48,245 nt of DNA from Atopobiaceae bacterium. Its GTDB lineage: Bacteria; Actinomycetota; Coriobacteriia; Coriobacteriales; Atopobiaceae. Where the stretch lies: assembly GCA_017459605.1 (NCBI GenBank), contig JAFUCQ010000090.1, positions 1 through 48,245 of the forward strand, in the 5' to 3' direction. The notes beneath the pieces are model-generated. The model did no database searches. It saw nothing but the letters and a program-made list of their open reading frames with translations, and was not told the origin of the DNA. Positions 16,401-25,368 of this stretch are shown here, piece by piece (the first letter of the stretch is position 1; each line of letters starts with the position of its first letter). Both the position numbers and the translations under genes were made by a program.

Positions 16401-18452
16401 TTACATCCCCTCACTTGCCTTGGCACCAACCACCTCGGCATGTTCTATCTCTTCGTTGTCTGTCTCGGTATCATCAGCCTCGACATCGACTGCCTCAGCA
16501 TCGTCTGCTTCAACATCACGTGACTCACTGGTGTCTTCCTCTGTCTCGCTCTCGGCCTCGTCCTCATAGGTAGTCTCGTCTTCCGTCGTAGACTCAGCTT
16601 CAAACGTCTCAGCCAAACTCTCCTCTGTATCGTATGCCTCAGCGTCACGTGGAATAATTAACTCTTCGCTTGGCAAAACTCCTAATTCTGATAGCGCCTC
16701 ATACATAATAGTTGAGAATGTTGGCACCGCACTCGAGGCTGCCAAATGTGATGTTCCCAACAAACCAACATAACAAAGGAGTTGGGGGTTTTCTTGAGGG
16801 CTAAATCCAACAAATGATGAAAGAAAGTAGTTTTGGCGATACCGCCCTGTCTCAGGATCTGCTTGCTCACCGGTGCCCGTTTTACCTGCTATGGCATAAC
16901 CTGACATCTGAGCTTGGGTGCCTGTGCCTTCTGCAACGACGCGACTCATCATCTCGCGCATGAGACTTGCTGTATAACGAGAGGTCGCACGCTCTCCTAC
17001 AGGCCACGACACCAACTCATCTCCCTGATAACGCAAAAAATGCGGAGTTGTCAGGCGCCCATCAAAAGCCACCGCTCCCACCCCGCGCACAATCTGTACC
17101 ATGGGGACAGCCAAACTCTGACCAAACGACATAGAGCCTAAGGTGGTTAGACCATCCTCTCCGGTGTAGTCGGGAAGTGCCGCAACGATTCCCTTCACTT
17201 CTCCGGGGTAATCAATTCCCGTAGGGCTTCCAATCCCAAAATCTGCAATTCCTTGGGCAAAGAGTTCCGACCCAATTTTTCTTCCAAGCAAGACCGCACC
17301 AACATTTGATGAATGCGTGATGATGTCTGAGGTAGTCATGTAATCGGTCGTGTCACGGCCGTCTTCATCACGAACGGGATCAGCTCCCACAAGCACCATG
17401 GGCGGCACCTCAAAGGATGTTGTATCGTCAAAGAGGCTAGCGTTCATACCAATTGATGCCGTAAACACCTTAAACATCGATCCTGGCTCATAGGAATCAG
17501 TTACCAACCTGAGTTGACTTGCCTTGGGATCAAATGATGTTGTATCGCTGGGATCAAGGTACGGAGTTGAACACGCGGCAAGTATTTCTCCCGTTGCCGG
17601 ATCGCTTACCATAGCCATGCCCATCTCAGCCTTGTAGTGTTTGCTTGCTTCTTCCACAGCGCGCTCTACCGTTTTTTGAATGTTGGCATCAATCGTGAGA
17701 ACAATATCCGTTCCATCTTGCGCATTCTTACGAACGTTTCTCGTTCCTGCAATGACCGTATTGTTTTTTTCAAAGTTCGACCACGTATAACGAGCTTCAC
17801 CATCTGTTCCTTTGAGTATGTCATCATAGTAGAGCTCAAGACCCGTGAGACCCTCTCCTTCATTTCCCACGATGCCAAGTATTTGTCCTGCAAGAGATCC
17901 ATAGGGGTAGACACGCTGGTTGCTGCCCTCATAGAAAACACCATCAAGCTTCAGTTTTGTCAGCTCGACTTTCAGCGCCTCAGCAACATCATTGTCTACT
18001 CCACGTTTAATGACCGAATAGCGACCTTCAGCCTCGAGTCGATCTTTGTAGTCTGCGATACTACCGCCAATGTGTTTTTGAATCACTGAAGCTGTAACAT
18101 CGAGTTTTTCAATCATCATCGGGTCGCACACGATGTCTGTGCAGTCTTGGCTCATGGCAAGGATGTTTCCGTTTCTGTCGTAGATGGTTCCTCGCTTTGC
18201 CGGAATTTTTGTTATGTAGTAGCGACCAACTTCAGCTTCTTCAGATAATTGATCTTTTTCAAGAACTTGGAACTGAAAAAGACGCAGGACGATGATGCCA
18301 AGAGCCACAAGAAATAGGATGAACGGCACTTTGAGTTTTGATGAAAAAATACCGTCATTGTTGTACCCCATGCGTGAACGCGGCCCCTCATTTGAGGAGC
18401 CGCGCGAGTCGCGTACCGATACGTGTGCGGAGTGTCGAGCCATGTAACTCAT
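16401..18452 (-). CDS. ftsI: Septal transpeptidase FtsI (class B PBP)
   Basis: A 683-residue class B penicillin-binding protein. One membrane segment (about 41-60) is followed by the dimerisation domain (AKRGTIYDRNG) and the transpeptidase domain with active-site SMFK (Ser325, Lys328), SSN (381-383) and KTGTGE (524-529). It cross-links septal peptidoglycan with FtsW. About 75 C-terminal residues are an outside-facing, extremely acidic low-complexity tail rich in Glu, Asp and Thr, not part of the catalytic fold. The ATG overlaps the ftsL-like stop by 4 nt; an ATG three codons later is also possible. Confidence 0.95.
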   Translation of the reverse strand: MSYMARHSAHVSVRDSRGSSNEGPRSRMGYNNDGIFSSKLKVPFILFLVALGIIVLRLFQFQVLEKDQLSEEAEVGRYYITKIPAKRGTIYDRNGNILAMSQDCTDIVCDPMMIEKLDVTASVIQKHIGGSIADYKDRLEAEGRYSVIKRGVDNDVAEALKVELTKLKLDGVFYEGSNQRVYPYGSLAGQILGIVGNEGEGLTGLELYYDDILKGTDGEARYTWSNFEKNNTVIAGTRNVRKNAQDGTDIVLTIDANIQKTVERAVEEASKHYKAEMGMAMVSDPATGEILAACSTPYLDPSDTTSFDPKASQLRLVTDSYEPGSMFKVFTASIGMNASLFDDTTSFEVPPMVLVGADPVRDEDGRDTTDYMTTSDIITHSSNVGAVLLGRKIGSELFAQGIADFGIGSPTGIDYPGEVKGIVAALPDYTGEDGLTTLGSMSFGQSLAVPMVQIVRGVGAVAFDGRLTTPHFLRYQGDELVSWPVGERATSRYTASLMREMMSRVVAEGTGTQAQMSGYAIAGKTGTGEQADPETGRYRQNYFLSSFVGFSPQENPQLLCYVGLLGTSHLAASSAVPTFSTIMYEALSELGVLPSEELIIPRDAEAYDTEESLAETFEAESTTEDETTYEDEAESETEEDTSESRDVEADDAEAVDVEADDTETDNEEIEHAEVVGAKASEGM

Positions 18453-19009
18453 CCCTGGCTTGCTACATCGACAGCATCCGCCTCGCCAGCTTGCTGAACG
18501 TCGCTCTGAGTTTGGGATTCTCCCTGAAGTTCAGCTTCAGCTTGATTCTCTTCACCTTCAACGTTTTGTTCAGATTGATTGTTAGTTTGATCTGACACGA
18601 TAATCACCAGCGGATCAGCTGAGGCAGCTGCCACCATTCCCATGTTGTCTGTTGCAATCCGAACAATGCGCTCAGAGCTCGAGAGTGTTGAGATTTGCAT
18701 CTTCAAATCATCTTGGAGTGCTTGAGAGCTTTGAATGTCTTTTCTGATGGTACTGCAGTTTTTAAGACTCTTCGATGCCATTGCTTGTGAAGCAACACTA
18801 ATTGACCCCAAGACTAAAACAACAGCAAAACAGATTGCTACGATACGCAGAACATGAACGAGACGGCCCGTATCAATACGGGGGCGTACCTGTGTTTGAG
18901 TAGCGCTACCTTCGATGAGGTCCAGAGCGGGAAGCTGACGTGGCAGAGCGTAAGATTCGCGTGGGTTCGTTTGTAGTGCTTCTGTTCCTCTTACGTACCT
19001 CTGCGGCAT
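18449..19009 (-). CDS. ftsL: FtsL-like divisome protein
   Basis: A 186-residue bitopic protein when started at the ATG at 19009, 8 nt after GGGAGGGG; a TTG at 19033 is possible but overlaps that ribosome site. One membrane segment (about 50-72) is followed by a short coiled-coil region with IRKDIQSSQALQDDLKMQIS and a SSERIVRIATDNMGM segment, which fits the FtsL/SLP pattern of residues before the last helix turn. A Gln/Glu-rich tail of 50 residues ends the protein. Sequence similarity within FtsL is weak, and the call rests on topology and on the place between rsmH and ftsI. Confidence 0.8.
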   Translation of the reverse strand: MPQRYVRGTEALQTNPRESYALPRQLPALDLIEGSATQTQVRPRIDTGRLVHVLRIVAICFAVVLVLGSISVASQAMASKSLKNCSTIRKDIQSSQALQDDLKMQISTLSSSERIVRIATDNMGMVAAASADPLVIIVSDQTNNQSEQNVEGEENQAEAELQGESQTQSDVQQAGEADAVDVASQG

Positions 19010-19118
19010 GCCAGCTTCCCCTCCCTGAGACAACCTACGATGGTGCTTCGATAGTGCTTCGTTTAAAGTGCGTTTGTGTTTCGTTCATAGTTCGTTTGTA
19101 TGCTCAGTGGCCAGAAGG

Positions 19119-20105
19119 TCACTTGAAGCCGTTTGTGTTTGCTGCAAGCTTTCGTGCTGCTCGCAACTTGGCGCTGCGCGCTCTAGGGTTGTATTCAAGC
19201 TCCTGCTCAGTGCTCAGAAGCGGGCGTTTCGTTATGAGTTCGAGAGTCGGCACGCGTCCACATACGCACACTGGCAAGTCCGGTGGACAAATGCAGCCCC
19301 GTGAATGCTCACCAAAGAGCGACTTCACCACCTTGTCTTCAAGCGAGTGGTAAGAAATCACGCAAATCCTGCCACCGGGCTCGAGCCATCTCAATGCTGC
19401 CGTGAGTCCTTCTCGCAAGACTTCCAGCTCTGCGTTCACCTCAATGCGCAAGGCTTGAAAGCTTTTGCGCGCAGGATGGTGACCATGACGCCTGTCAGCA
19501 GCAGGGATAGCTGCCACAACAAGCTCTGCGAGGCGTGTGGTGGTCTCGATAGGAGCCTGTGCACGAGCGCGGCATATCTCATGCGCGATACGCTTTGCGT
19601 GCTTCTCGTCACCATAGCTGCGGAGAATCCGGGTGAGGTCGGCTTCGTTGTAGGTGTTTATGACCTCTGCTGCGGTTAAGGTTTGTTTTCCCGGATTCAT
19701 CCTCATATCCAGGGGTGCCTCATACTTATATGAGAAGCCCCTTTCAGGGATATCAAGTTGAGGAGACGAGACTCCAAGGTCGAACAAGAAACAATCCACA
19801 CCAGCTATCTCGTCTTCTACCAGAAGCTCATCAAGCTGGGCAAAATTGCCTGCCAAGATGTGACACTCAACTCCAGGAGCTTCTCTGTTGAGACGCTCAG
19901 CTGCGGCTGTGCGTGCCATTTCGTCTTGGTCAATCCCAATGAGGAGGCCTTGCGAGCCAACCCTTTGGGCGAGTTCGACCGAATGCCCTGCCCCGCCGAG
20001 AGTACAATCGCAAACGATTTCTCCTGCTTGGGGCTGAAGTGTGCTGAGCACTTCGTCGAGCATCACGGGTGTGTGCCGATATTCTCTTGTCAAACGATCC
20101 GCCAC
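19119..20105 (-). CDS. rsmH: 16S rRNA (cytosine1402-N4)-methyltransferase RsmH
   Basis: A 328-residue protein. EYRHTPVMLDEVLSTL (8-23), CDCTLGGAGHS (32-42) for SAM binding, FDLGVSSPQLDIPERGFSY and RKSFQALRIEVNAEL are RsmH/MraW signatures, and ISYHSLEDKVVK closes the fold. It methylates C1402 in the ribosomal decoding centre. The GTG start has AAAGG 6 nt upstream. It lies 21 nt after mraZ as in nearly all dcw clusters; a 109-nt gap separates it from the ftsL-like gene. Confidence 0.97.
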   Translation of the reverse strand: MADRLTREYRHTPVMLDEVLSTLQPQAGEIVCDCTLGGAGHSVELAQRVGSQGLLIGIDQDEMARTAAAERLNREAPGVECHILAGNFAQLDELLVEDEIAGVDCFLFDLGVSSPQLDIPERGFSYKYEAPLDMRMNPGKQTLTAAEVINTYNEADLTRILRSYGDEKHAKRIAHEICRARAQAPIETTTRLAELVVAAIPAADRRHGHHPARKSFQALRIEVNAELEVLREGLTAALRWLEPGGRICVISYHSLEDKVVKSLFGEHSRGCICPPDLPVCVCGRVPTLELITKRPLLSTEQELEYNPRARSAKLRAARKLAANTNGFK

Positions 20106-20126
20106 TGAGAGCCTTTGTTTCAGACG

Positions 20127-20555
20127 CTAGTCGTCGAACATCAAGTCTGCGGTCAAGTCGCCATCGACAATCATCTCGTAGCGATCTGGATTCCAGATCT
20201 CAAAATGCTCACCGTTGCCAACCAGCATGACCTCTCGCTCGATGTTGAACATCTCGCGCCATCTCTCAGGAACCTTGCCCACACAGATACGACCACTGTT
20301 ATCAATATCGATAACAACCGTGCGACCGTTCAGTCTGCGCTTGAGCATTTCCTTGTTGCGATTACGCGGCTCATAGCCTTCAGGACCAAACTGGCTATTC
20401 ACCCACTCCTCGCGACCCTCAGCGGTAAACCCAAAAAGCGCACCCATTTCAGGAATGGGAATAACGTACACCCGCTCATCAAACTGTTTGGCATACGGAA
20501 AACTCATGCGACCCTTGGCATCCAAGGTGTATCGCTTGGCGCCAATGAGATCCAC
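20127..20555 (-). CDS. mraZ: MraZ transcriptional regulator
   Basis: A 142-residue protein with two AbrB-like halves, each carrying the family DxxxR motif: LDAKGRMSFP (Asp12, Arg16) and IDNSGRICVG (Asp85, Arg89). MraZ forms a ring that binds repeated boxes before its own gene and controls the dcw operon. The GTG start is preceded by a very strong GGGAGGGGG site. It is the first gene of the cluster. Matching box candidates lie upstream at 20661-20692 and 20787-20803. Confidence 0.96.
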   Translation of the reverse strand: MDLIGAKRYTLDAKGRMSFPYAKQFDERVYVIPIPEMGALFGFTAEGREEWVNSQFGPEGYEPRNRNKEMLKRRLNGRTVVIDIDNSGRICVGKVPERWREMFNIEREVMLVGNGEHFEIWNPDRYEMIVDGDLTADLMFDD

Positions 20556-20620
20556 GTGCTTTCCCCCTCCCTGTTTGACTGGCTTGATACGGCCTTCTCA
20601 CCCCTTTTTTGGGCATGTTC

Positions 20621-20649
20621 AGAATAGACCTTTTGCGCCCACCAAACAA
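20621..20649 (-). promoter_or_regulatory. mraZ (dcw) promoter candidate
   Basis: On the minus strand TTGTTT (20644-20649) and TATTCT (20621-20626) are 17 nt apart. This would start transcription near 20614, about 60 nt before mraZ. The AGTG boxes lie directly upstream of the -35. Confidence 0.5.
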
Positions 20650-20660
20650 GAACTAATTCA

Positions 20661-20692
20661 CACTAATGACCCACTTTTGCGCACTGATTTTA
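20661..20692 (-). promoter_or_regulatory. MraZ-box cluster, promoter-proximal
   Basis: On the minus strand AAAGTG (20672-20677) and TTAGTG (20661-20666) repeat with an 11-nt period, and a third AGTG lies 10 nt further upstream. Period and core match the repeated (A)AGTG/TGGG boxes known for MraZ in other bacteria. They lie about 12 nt upstream of the -35 candidate. Confidence 0.6.
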
Positions 20693-20786
20693 AGCTATAT
20701 GAACACTTTACAATTAATGGAGCGCTTGTCATACAAGATATTGTGTTTGCTATTAGTAAATACACAAGATTACTTGCACAATGCGA

Positions 20787-20803
20787 CACTTTTGCCCCAC
20801 TTT
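20787..20803 (-). promoter_or_regulatory. MraZ-box pair, distal
   Basis: Two AAAGTG boxes on the minus strand (20798-20803 and 20787-20792) again stand 11 nt apart, inside the duplicated word GCAAAAGTG. A single AAAGTG also occurs at 20704-20709 between the two clusters. The 545-nt stretch 20556-21101 holds no gene. Confidence 0.5.
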
Positions 20804-20947
20804 TGCCCCCTCGAGTATTGTATGGAAAGTACGTGATGGAGTCTGCAACAGCGCGGTAAAACAAACAAAGTCCTCATGCCTTTTTCAGATTGTGGCACTC
20901 AGGCTTTACTGACCTGCAATGATGAGGTTTCGCACGCTATGGCTGCT

Positions 20948-21097
20948 GTGGTGTGAACAGGTGGGGATGGGACACACGCCCACTGGCTACCCGTGGTGTG
21001 AACAAGTGGGGACACACGCCCACTGGCTACCCGTGGTGTGAACAAGTGGGGATGGGACACCCCCCTATGTCGTGGTGTGGACAGGTGGGGACGGGTG
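20948..21097. repeat. Four-copy degenerate repeat between xerD and mraZ
   Basis: Copies begin at 20948, 20993, 21032 and 21072, each starting with [19 protein letters not shown] (the fourth has GGACAGG). The first two copies share a further block ACACACGCCCACTGGC. Each copy has short GTGT/ACAC arms that could pair. The array ends 4 nt before the xerD stop codon. It recalls the AACAAG...GGGGAC wording of the palindromic repeats at 47252 and 48114 but is a separate family. Confidence 0.85.
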
Positions 21098-21101
21098 TAC
21101 T

Positions 21102-22034
21102 TCACATCACCTGAGCTCGAGGATGTGCAGACAGATAGGTTTGTCGCACAAAACTTCGGTCGAGGTGGGTGTAGAGCTGTGTGGTTGAAATATCGGCATG
21201 TCCGAGCAGTTCTTGCACCACGCGCAAATCAGCACCACCCTCAAGCATGTGTGTCGCAAACGAATGGCGCAGCGTATGGGGATGCAGTCCCTCGATATCT
21301 GCCAACTTCCCATAGCGAGCAACCATCGCATGAACAGCCTGACGCGTTATCCGACCCCCGCGCGCATTCAAAAAAACCGCACTTGTCGGCCGAGATACAC
21401 TCAGCAGAACGGGGCGAGAATGCTCGAGATAATCACTCAACGCACTCAGAGCAGCGCCTCCAATAGGCACAAGCCGCTCCTTTGAACCCTTTCCCAGCAC
21501 GCGCACCAAACCCTCATCGAGCCACAGCATATGCAGATCAAGCCCACACAACTCAGATACGCGAAGTCCCAAGCCGTACAAGAGTTCCAAAATCGCATGA
21601 TCGCGAGCGCCTGTCGGAAGGCTTGCGCCACCCCTTCGATGCTGGTTATAGCTCTCCCAGTCACGGTCGAGCAAGCAACTTGCCTGTTCAGGCGATATAA
21701 GATCTGGGAGGCGTTCGGGCTTTTTTGGAAGATGAATATCCGCCGTTGGATGGTGAGCGCTGATTTGATCTGCTACCAAGAAGCGATGAAAGCTCTTGAT
21801 AGCGCTCGTTGCTCGCTCAATTGACGAAGCAGCAAGACCACGCCCTCGAAGCTCTGCTACATGATCTTCAACCAGCTGAGGCGTGACATCATCAGGGTCT
21901 GTTACCCCACGTTTTTCGAGACTTGTGCAGTAGCGCTCCAAATCACGGCGATACGCAGCAACCGTATTGATTGAACTTCCCCGCTCGACTGACAAATACT
22001 CGAGGTAGTCACCGAGCGCTGTTGTCAGTTTCAC
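21102..22034 (-). CDS. xerD: Tyrosine recombinase XerD/XerC type
   Basis: A 310-residue recombinase when started at the GTG at 22034, 6 nt after GAGG; a GTG at 22052 overlapping recN is the alternative. The N-terminal SAM-like core-binding domain (DYLEYLSVERGSSINTVAAY) is followed by the catalytic domain with Arg158 (LGLRVSEL), Lys182 (GKGSKERLVP), His253 and Arg256 (HPHTLRHSFATH), His279 (LLGHADIST) and Tyr288. All six active residues are present. Xer enzymes resolve chromosome dimers at dif. Length and motifs fit XerD slightly better than XerC; a dedicated phage or transposon integrase is unlikely here. Confidence 0.93.
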   Translation of the reverse strand: MKLTTALGDYLEYLSVERGSSINTVAAYRRDLERYCTSLEKRGVTDPDDVTPQLVEDHVAELRGRGLAASSIERATSAIKSFHRFLVADQISAHHPTADIHLPKKPERLPDLISPEQASCLLDRDWESYNQHRRGGASLPTGARDHAILELLYGLGLRVSELCGLDLHMLWLDEGLVRVLGKGSKERLVPIGGAALSALSDYLEHSRPVLLSVSRPTSAVFLNARGGRITRQAVHAMVARYGKLADIEGLHPHTLRHSFATHMLEGGADLRVVQELLGHADISTTQLYTHLDRSFVRQTYLSAHPRAQVM

Positions 22035-22042
22035 AGCAACCC

Positions 22043-23680
22043 TCAGCCCCACTGAGCCTGAGCTTGACCGAGAAGCTCAGAAGCGTGAGCCCGCGCAAGC
22101 TCGCCCGTATCACCAGAGAGCATACGGGCAATCTCTGCCACGCGCTGCTCGCCGTCAATCTGTGTAATGTGGGTTACGGGATGTGTGTCATCATCGTGCT
22201 TGCTCACCAGATAATGACGCTTTGCCATGACCGCCAGCTGCGCTAAGTGAGTCACGACAATCACCTGATGGGTTTGTGCCAGCTCAAAGATGGCTTGTGC
22301 CAGAGCTTTTGCGGTAGCTCCGCCAACTCCGGCGTCTACCTCATCAAATACGATAGTCTCAACCACATCGTGTCTGCCTGAGACCAGCTTGGTTGCCAAG
22401 GCAACACGACTCAACTCACCACCCGAGGCAATCTTTTTGAGCGGTCGGGCAGATAGAGCAGCTCCAGGCGCAAACATGAATTCAACGTGAGAAGGCCCAG
22501 CGGCGCTCCATTGGGGGCGCTCAAGTGACTCAAATGCAATGCTGATATAAGCGCTTCCCATCTCAAGCTTGGCCATCTCACGGTTGAGCTCGGCTGCAAA
22601 CTCTGGAGCTCGCGATTGACGCAGCTCATCAAGGGCCAAACCAGCAGCCGCCACCTCAGCTTCTGCCTCATCAAACGCACGCGTTGCCTGAGCTAAAACC
22701 AGCTCATAGTCATTCGTTGCTGCCAGCAATTCGGCCGCTTGCTCACGTCGCGCAAAAAGCTCCTCCATGCTCGGACCATACGAACGCAACAATCCTTGGA
22801 TTTGAGACAAGCGCTGCTGCATGCGGTCGAGTGCCTCAGGATCAAAGTCGAGTGAATCTCTGTATGAGCGCAACGTGCGAGCCAGCTCATCAAGGTCGAC
22901 TATTGACGACTCAAGACTCTCATAGCTCGACTCAAGTGTGGCATCGTGACGAACAGCCTCAACAAGAAGCCCCGATGCCTGACCGAGAAGGTCGATAACC
23001 CCACCGTCAGAGCTCAAAGCTTCACGAACTGCCTCGGTGTTGCGTACCAGCAGAGCTGCATGTTCTGCTCGCGAAAGCTCCTGCTTGAGTTCTTCCAGCT
23101 CACCTGCTTGCGGCGCCACCTCATCAATTCTTGCAAGCACAAACTGGGCTTCTTCTAAAGCTTCTGCACCAGATGCGTTGAGTGCACGCACCCGTTCGAG
23201 CTCCGCCGCAGCTTGGGCGCTCTTTTTGAGCGCCAGCTGATAGGCTTCTCGCCTCAGCTGTGCCTCGGCACCAATCCACGCATCGAGCATCTCCACATGG
23301 CTTGCTACCGACAAAAGCCGCTGGTGCTCATGCTGACCGCACAAATCAACGGTCGAACCAATCTTTGTAGCCAGCTCGCGAACCGAAGCCATCGCGCCAT
23401 CAATCTCAACACGACCGCGACCATCAGAAGAAAGGCTTCGGCGAACCACTATGCCATCTGGGTCGTCGTCCAAAAAGACACGTCCCTCAACAAGCAAGCC
23501 CTCAGTCCCCTCTCGCACAGAACTGCTCTCCGCACGCTCACCCACCAAGAGTTTGAGGGCGTTGAGCAGGGCGGTCTTTCCCGCGCCTGTCTCACCCGTC
23601 AGGACGGTAAGCGATGGCGCAGGACAGATTTGTGCGTCTTCGATAAGGGCAACGTTTGTTGCTCGAATCTCATCAATCAT
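22043..23680 (-). CDS. recN: DNA repair ATPase RecN
   Basis: A 545-residue SMC-like protein. Walker A TGETGAGKTALLNAL (28-42) lies near the N-terminus, long coiled coils with heptad-like Ala/Leu/Glu fill the middle, ASGGELSRVALATKL is the ABC signature and TIVFDEVDAGVGG the Walker B. RecN gathers and tethers double-strand break ends for recombinational repair. The ATG overlaps the nadK stop by 4 nt. tlyA-nadK-recN order is common in Gram-positives. Confidence 0.97.
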   Translation of the reverse strand: MIDEIRATNVALIEDAQICPAPSLTVLTGETGAGKTALLNALKLLVGERAESSSVREGTEGLLVEGRVFLDDDPDGIVVRRSLSSDGRGRVEIDGAMASVRELATKIGSTVDLCGQHEHQRLLSVASHVEMLDAWIGAEAQLRREAYQLALKKSAQAAAELERVRALNASGAEALEEAQFVLARIDEVAPQAGELEELKQELSRAEHAALLVRNTEAVREALSSDGGVIDLLGQASGLLVEAVRHDATLESSYESLESSIVDLDELARTLRSYRDSLDFDPEALDRMQQRLSQIQGLLRSYGPSMEELFARREQAAELLAATNDYELVLAQATRAFDEAEAEVAAAGLALDELRQSRAPEFAAELNREMAKLEMGSAYISIAFESLERPQWSAAGPSHVEFMFAPGAALSARPLKKIASGGELSRVALATKLVSGRHDVVETIVFDEVDAGVGGATAKALAQAIFELAQTHQVIVVTHLAQLAVMAKRHYLVSKHDDDTHPVTHITQIDGEQRVAEIARMLSGDTGELARAHASELLGQAQAQWG

Positions 23681-24534
23681 TGCACCGACCCAAGCTTTCC
23701 GTAGAAGACACGCGAAACCGATGCATAAAACGATGTGGCTTTCGAATCAAGCAGGATGATGTCTCCTGAACCTCGGCGCACCCGAACAGCCGAGGGCGTG
23801 CCCTCTTGCTCAACGAGTCTGCCATCCACAAAGACGCTCCTGTCAACAGGGCGCTCAGGTCGCAGGCTCAACTCAATCACATCAGATGGCGAGGTCAAGA
23901 AGGCGCGCGCTTGAATGGTATGGGGAGCCACTGGCACACACACCATGCCAGAAAACTCAGGAGTCACGATGGGTCCGCCCGCAGACAAAGCATAGCCTGT
24001 CGAGCCCGTAGCCGTTGCCACCACAAAGCCATCGCCAAAGGTTGTGTGAATGTGGTTTCCCGAGACGCTCACATCGAACTTAATCATGTCTCCTAACACG
24101 CCGCGAGAAAGAGCCATATCGTTCAAGGCAAATTCCTCAAAGGTGAGTATTGAGCCATCTTCCTGCTCAAAGTCGATTTCAACGAGAAGGGTTGCGCGGC
24201 GCGATTGATGAAGCTCACCTGCAAGTGCGCTTGCAACAGAACCAACCACATTGTCTGGACCAGCGCCTGTCAAAAAGCCGAGATGCCCAAACGAAAGCCC
24301 CAATATGGGAAGCTCCGAATAGCGAGCAATACGAGCAGCTCGCAAGAGGGTGCCATCGCCGCCAAGCGAGATAATGAGGTCAACATCGGTAATGTCCACG
24401 TCAACAATGGCGTCTCGCTTTTTCATGGGCGCCCACTGGGTTTCAACACCTTCTGATGTCAGCCAGCGGTCGAGCATATATGCCGCTTCAACAGCCTCAG
24501 TACGCTGGTGGTTGGGAACCATCAATACCTTCAT
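23677..24534 (-). CDS. nadK: NAD kinase
   Basis: A 285-residue protein started at the ATG at 24534, with AGGAG 5 nt upstream; the frame is open to 24822 but that part is not family-like. ISLGGDGTLLRAAR (55-68) is the catalytic GGDGT motif, GHLGFLTG, FALNDMALSRG and the glycine-rich ATATGSTGYALSAGGP follow in family order. The enzyme phosphorylates NAD to NADP with ATP or polyphosphate. It lies 97 nt after tlyA. Confidence 0.96.
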   Translation of the reverse strand: MKVLMVPNHQRTEAVEAAYMLDRWLTSEGVETQWAPMKKRDAIVDVDITDVDLIISLGGDGTLLRAARIARYSELPILGLSFGHLGFLTGAGPDNVVGSVASALAGELHQSRRATLLVEIDFEQEDGSILTFEEFALNDMALSRGVLGDMIKFDVSVSGNHIHTTFGDGFVVATATGSTGYALSAGGPIVTPEFSGMVCVPVAPHTIQARAFLTSPSDVIELSLRPERPVDRSVFVDGRLVEQEGTPSAVRVRRGSGDIILLDSKATSFYASVSRVFYGKLGSVQ

Positions 24535-24631
24535 GAGCTCTCCTGCCTTCTCATGAGCTCTCACATACTCATCTGCACAAGAGTTTAGCACCGCAATGGG
24601 TACAAACGGGCTTTCACCCTGCAAAGTCTGT

Positions 24632-25366
24632 CTATTTCTGTCGCACGCCGAGCAAGAGATACTCAACATTTCCCTTGTGACCAGTAATAGGGCTGGTACA
24701 GCTTCCTTGAATGGTGAGTCCTGCTGCCTCAAAGGCATCACGCACGCGCTCAAGTGCCGCAAGACGTACAGTCTCATCTCGCACAATACCGCCCTCGCCC
24801 ACATCAGACTTTGCCGCTTCAAACTGGGGTTTCACGAGCGTGAGAAAACTGCCTGTGTCACGCAAAAGATACAACACAGCATCAAGTACGTTGAGCACAG
24901 ACGTAAACGAGACATCACACACAGCCAAATCTACGGTCGACTCTCTATCTGAACCTATGAGGTCAACAATGTTGGTACGCTCGAGAAGCTCAACGCGACC
25001 ATCTTGGCGAAGCCCCCAGTCAAACTGAGCATAACCAACATCGACACTTAACACCGACGCCGCACCGTGCTTGAGCAAGCAATCGGTAAATCCTCCCGTA
25101 GAGCACCCAACATCGAGACAATGCAATCCCTCAACCTCAACGTGAAACTGACTGAGTGCATGCTCAAGCTTGAGTCCACCTCGACTCACAAAGGGAATCC
25201 TTCCGCGAACATGCAGCTCAATACCAGGTTTTACCTGCTCTCCAGGCGAGGTTAACCTTCTACTTGTGCTTGAAACTTCTCCCGCAAGAACAGAGCGCAT
25301 AGCAGAATCGGTATCTGCAAAGAAGCCTTGTTCAACAAGCTCAACATCGAGCCTTCGCCGACTCAC
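24632..25366 (-). CDS. tlyA: TlyA-family rRNA 2'-O-methyltransferase
   Basis: A 244-residue protein with an N-terminal S4 RNA-binding domain (MSRRRLDVELVEQG, then PFVSRGGLKLEHAL) and a Rossmann methyltransferase domain (LDVGCSTGGFTDCLLKHGA, later DLAVCDVSF and TLVKPQFEA). TlyA enzymes 2'-O-methylate 16S and in some species 23S rRNA, and their loss confers capreomycin resistance. The old name haemolysin A is misleading. The GTG start lies 2 nt after the xseB stop. Confidence 0.94.
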   Translation of the reverse strand: MSRRRLDVELVEQGFFADTDSAMRSVLAGEVSSTSRRLTSPGEQVKPGIELHVRGRIPFVSRGGLKLEHALSQFHVEVEGLHCLDVGCSTGGFTDCLLKHGAASVLSVDVGYAQFDWGLRQDGRVELLERTNIVDLIGSDRESTVDLAVCDVSFTSVLNVLDAVLYLLRDTGSFLTLVKPQFEAAKSDVGEGGIVRDETVRLAALERVRDAFEAAGLTIQGSCTSPITGHKGNVEYLLLGVRQK

Positions 25367-25368
25367 GA

